Shown here piece after piece: positions 5,159-8,037 of a DNA stretch of 8,037 bases (within the stretch, counting starts at the first letter, position 1; each line of letters starts with the position of its first letter). The DNA is from Clostridiales bacterium (GTDB taxonomy: Bacteria; Bacillota; Clostridia; Peptostreptococcales; Natronincolaceae). The stretch is taken from assembly GCA_012800145.1 (NCBI GenBank), contig JAAZJW010000067.1, forward strand, positions 1-8,037. The letters run 5' to 3'. Below the pieces are notes generated by a model that was given only the letters and a program-made list of their open reading frames with translations, ran no database searches and was not told where the DNA came from. Made by a program: the position numbers and the translations under genes.

Positions 5159-8037
5159 TTGAATTTATCAAGTATAGCTGTAAAAAGACCCGTTACAATA
5201 ACGATGATAGTTTTAGTTGTTGTTTTGTTGGGGGCAATTTCGTTAAACAGATTGCCTATCGACTTGTTTCCGGAAATACAATTGCCCATAGCCGTTGTAT
5301 TTACTTCTTATACTGAGGCCGGACCTCAGGAGGTAGAGAATTTAGTCACAAAACGGATAGAAGGAGCTATTGCTACCGTAGGGAATATTGATACCGTAAA
5401 TTCTATAACATCCCAGGGAAATTCCATCATAATTGCCCAGTTTAATGTTGGGACAGATATGGATTTTGCGTCATTGGAAATGAGAGAGAAAATAGATTTG
5501 GTAAAGGGATTTTTGCCGGATGATGCGTCGGAACCTATGGTGTTAAAAATAGATCCGAACATTATGCCGATACTGCAGATATCTATGTCCACCGGCGGTG
5601 ATTTAGCGGAATTACAGTCCTTGGCTGAAGATATCTTTAGTCAGAGATTTGAAAGGATAGAAGGGATTGCTTCTGTCAGTGTAGGCGGAAGTTTTGTAAG
5701 GGAAATTGAAATAGTGTTGGATCAGGATAGTTTAAGCAGTTACGGTTTGAGTATAAATCAATTGGCACAAATCATAGGTGCAAATAATATGAATTTATCG
5801 GGTGGCACCGTGGATAAGGGAGCCCAAAAACTGTCTGTACGTGTAGTAGGTGAATTCGGTACTATTGATGAAATAAGAGATATGCCTATTACCCTGACAA
5901 CAGGCGAAGTTATTAAACTGGGAGATGTTGCTGCGGTTAAAATGACTGCCAAGTATATTAGCACCGTTTCGCGAACCAACGGTAGGGACAGTATCAATAT
6001 TTCCATACAAAAACAATCTGGGAAAAACACGGTACAGGCGGCAAACCTGGTTAACAAAGAAATTGAGGACCTTAAAAAAGATTACCCGAATATAAATATT
6101 GATGTGGTGTTGGACAGTTCAACCATGATTAAGGATTCCATTAATAACGTGGCAAAAAATGCCGTTATGGGATCGTTGTTTGCCGTTGTTATTCTGTATA
6201 TTTTCCTGAAAAACATACGAACAACTCTTATTATAGGAGTATCAATACCCATATCTTTAATTGCATCTTTTACGTTATTATATGTTAACGGAATTACGTT
6301 GAATATGATGACTCTGGGCGGGTTGGCGTTGGCTGTGGGTATGTTGGTGGACAGTGCTATTGTAGTATTGGAAAACATATATCGTTTCAGGACGGAAGGC
6401 TATTCAGGACATGAGGCCGCTGTAAAGGGTGCATCCGAGGTAGGCATGGCCATTACCGCATCTACTCTGACAACAATAGCAGTATTTATTCCCATAGTGT
6501 TTGTAGAAGGACTTATAGGAACTATATTTAAGGATTTTGCTTTAACGGTTACTTTATCTTTGGGGGCTTCACTGTTAGTATCTCTGACCCTTATTCCCGT
6601 GTTATCGTCTAAAATTTTAACAACAGATAATGGCGCTGGGATAACCAAACAAAAAAAGAGAAAATTGGAGTCTGTTTATAATATCTTTGACAACATATTT
6701 GCTAAAATAGAAAATGTATATAAGAGATTGTTAGTTACGGGACTTAAACGCAGAAAAACTACTATAATTGTTTCCGTGGTTATTTTTGTCGTAAGTATAG
6801 CCAGTCTATTTGGTGTAGCAACAGAATTCATTCCTACCATGGATGAGGGAACTATGTCTATTGATATAAGTATGCCTTTAGGTACAAAAATTGAAAAAAT
6901 GGATAAACTGGCGCGTATCATTGAGGAAAAACTAGCGGTAATTGATGAAATAGAAGTAATGTTTACAAATTTGGGTACCGGTGATATTGATATTTTAACG
7001 GTCGGAAGCTCAGGCGGTAACAGCGGAACCATATCGGTAAGATTGGTTAAATTAAAACACAGAAAGAAAAGCACCGCTGAAATTGCGGAGGAAATCAGGA
7101 CCCTGGTAAGAGATATTCCGGGAGCAGAAATTTCTGTAAGGGAAACATCGAGTATGGAGATGATGGGATTTACTATCCCTATAAGTGTGAGCATAAAAGG
7201 GGACGAGTTGGAAGTATTGGAGAAGATATCTGAAGATTTTAAGCAAATTATCAGTTCTGTGGAGGGAACCAGAGAAGTTGAAACCAGTTTAAGTGAAGCA
7301 GTGCCTGAAATCGAGGTTCTGATAAATAAGGAAATTGCCGCAACTTATGGTTTGACTACGGCCCAGATTGCTTCTGCTGTCAGGGGTGTGGCGACCGGAG
7401 TTACGGTAACCAAATATAAAGACGAAGGCAAGGAAATAGATGTAGTAATAAAAGCATCCGGAGATTTTACGGAAAACTTATCTAATTTTGAACAATTGGA
7501 TATAACCACTCCGACCGGAATTAATATACCATTACAGCAGGTAGCGGACCTATCTGTAGTAAGAGGACCTGTTCGAATAAATCGAGAACAACAGGAGAGG
7601 GTGGTAACTGTCACCGGCCAAATTACAGACAGAGACTTAGGAAGCGTCACTGCAGACGTTGCTAAAAAGTTGCAGGGGTACGAAATGCCCGGAGGTTACA
7701 GTTACAATATAGGCGGCGAAAGGGAAGAAATGGTAGAAGCTTTTGAACAGCTTTTCTTAGCACTTGCCCTTGCTGTAGTACTGATATATATGGTGATGGC
7801 CGCCCAATTCGAATCCCTAGTATACCCGTTTATAATTATGTTTACCGTACCGCTGGCCTTCTCCGGAGGGGCGTTGGCTTTATTTATAACTCGAAAGGCC
7901 TTAGGCGTAACGGCTCTTATTGGAGTGATTATATTGGCGGGTATCGTAGTGAACAACGGCATCGTATTGGTGGACTATATAAATGTATTGCGCAAAGAGG
8001 GTAAAGAGAGGTTCGAAGCTGTCACTACGGCGGGACC
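5159..8037 (+). CDS. RND-family efflux transporter (AcrB/SwrC type), 3' end cut by window edge
   Basis: Proton-motive-force-driven exporter of the cytoplasmic membrane, of the HAE1/AcrB class and closest in style to Gram-positive SwrC (YerP). It starts TTG at 5159, with AGGGGTGA about seven bases upstream inside the end of the adaptor gene. The frame is open for 959 codons without a frameshift. TM1 (about 11-30) is followed by NRLPIDLFPEI (31-41). The first porter domain runs to about 330, then TM2-TM6 (336-483), with GMLVDSAIVVLENIYR in TM4 (Asp398, Ser399). TM7 is near 531-552, the second porter domain spans about 553-860, TM8 about 862-882, TM9 and then TM10 with GIVVNNGIVLVDYIN (928-942). 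TM11-12 and the C-terminus, perhaps 60-100 residues, lie beyond the window. Compared with AcrB, the first relay Asp is kept while the second Asp and the Lys are replaced by Ser399 and Asn932. No outer-membrane channel gene is seen, as expected for a Gram-positive. Confidence 0.95.
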   Translation, partial: MNLSSIAVKRPVTITMIVLVVVLLGAISLNRLPIDLFPEIQLPIAVVFTSYTEAGPQEVENLVTKRIEGAIATVGNIDTVNSITSQGNSIIIAQFNVGTDMDFASLEMREKIDLVKGFLPDDASEPMVLKIDPNIMPILQISMSTGGDLAELQSLAEDIFSQRFERIEGIASVSVGGSFVREIEIVLDQDSLSSYGLSINQLAQIIGANNMNLSGGTVDKGAQKLSVRVVGEFGTIDEIRDMPITLTTGEVIKLGDVAAVKMTAKYISTVSRTNGRDSINISIQKQSGKNTVQAANLVNKEIEDLKKDYPNINIDVVLDSSTMIKDSINNVAKNAVMGSLFAVVILYIFLKNIRTTLIIGVSIPISLIASFTLLYVNGITLNMMTLGGLALAVGMLVDSAIVVLENIYRFRTEGYSGHEAAVKGASEVGMAITASTLTTIAVFIPIVFVEGLIGTIFKDFALTVTLSLGASLLVSLTLIPVLSSKILTTDNGAGITKQKKRKLESVYNIFDNIFAKIENVYKRLLVTGLKRRKTTIIVSVVIFVVSIASLFGVATEFIPTMDEGTMSIDISMPLGTKIEKMDKLARIIEEKLAVIDEIEVMFTNLGTGDIDILTVGSSGGNSGTISVRLVKLKHRKKSTAEIAEEIRTLVRDIPGAEISVRETSSMEMMGFTIPISVSIKGDELEVLEKISEDFKQIISSVEGTREVETSLSEAVPEIEVLINKEIAATYGLTTAQIASAVRGVATGVTVTKYKDEGKEIDVVIKASGDFTENLSNFEQLDITTPTGINIPLQQVADLSVVRGPVRINREQQERVVTVTGQITDRDLGSVTADVAKKLQGYEMPGGYSYNIGGEREEMVEAFEQLFLALALAVVLIYMVMAAQFESLVYPFIIMFTVPLAFSGGALALFITRKALGVTALIGVIILAGIVVNNGIVLVDYINVLRKEGKERFEAVTTAG

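Noticed and set aside
6676..7194. Long minus-strand open frame inside the RND gene
   Set aside because: It is antisense to a continuous, well-conserved transporter frame, gives low-complexity Ser/Ile/Val-rich protein and has no ribosome binding site; the same applies to the other minus-strand frames at 5326-7962.

Overview
This looks like the chromosome of a low-to-moderate-GC anaerobic Firmicute, most likely of class Clostridia. The support is a short clostridial-type 2[4Fe-4S] ferredoxin, strong AGGGGG/GGAGG-type ribosome binding sites combined with TTG and GTG starts, AT-rich promoters, a swarm-type RND pump without an outer-membrane partner, and the GGGGACAG-type hairpin repeats often seen between Firmicute genes. 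I cannot name a genus from the sequence.

Layout. Positions 1-233 hold no gene but two consecutive long imperfect hairpins of a REP-like family. A complete glutamate dehydrogenase follows on the minus strand (234-1490). Its leader holds a promoter candidate and a solitary half of the same repeat (1601-1628). Next on the minus strand is a 273-residue protein with an N-terminal P-loop and a C-terminal Asp23/Gls24-like domain (1638-2459). Divergent from it is a 56-residue ferredoxin (start 2740), which has a good promoter but an odd leader: its ribosome binding site drives a four-codon mini-ORF 66 bases upstream, in the same frame. A bidirectional terminator separates the ferredoxin from a convergent MarR-type regulator (2946-3392, minus strand).

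Positions 3393-3935 are a gene-free divergent control region. It holds a 124-base MITE-like nested palindrome close to the marR start, a promoter, a 22-bp palindrome with the geometry of a TetR-family operator just downstream of the -10 box, and a second 18-bp palindrome. It drives an efflux operon: a membrane-fusion (adaptor) protein (3936-5156) and, two bases later, an RND transporter (5159 to beyond the right edge). The RND frame is open for all 959 codons present and lacks only the C-terminal end.

Function. The adaptor and RND protein should form a proton-driven exporter of the SwrC/AcrB class in the cytoplasmic membrane. The divergent MarR protein is the obvious local candidate regulator, although the clearest operator has TetR rather than MarR geometry. 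Glutamate dehydrogenase links 2-oxoglutarate and ammonium to glutamate, and the ferredoxin is a general low-potential electron carrier. Nothing ties these two to the pump beyond proximity. I see no clear wholly new system. The points most worth a second look are the ferredoxin leader, the P-loop/Asp23 fusion, the operator-regulator mismatch and the repeat elements.
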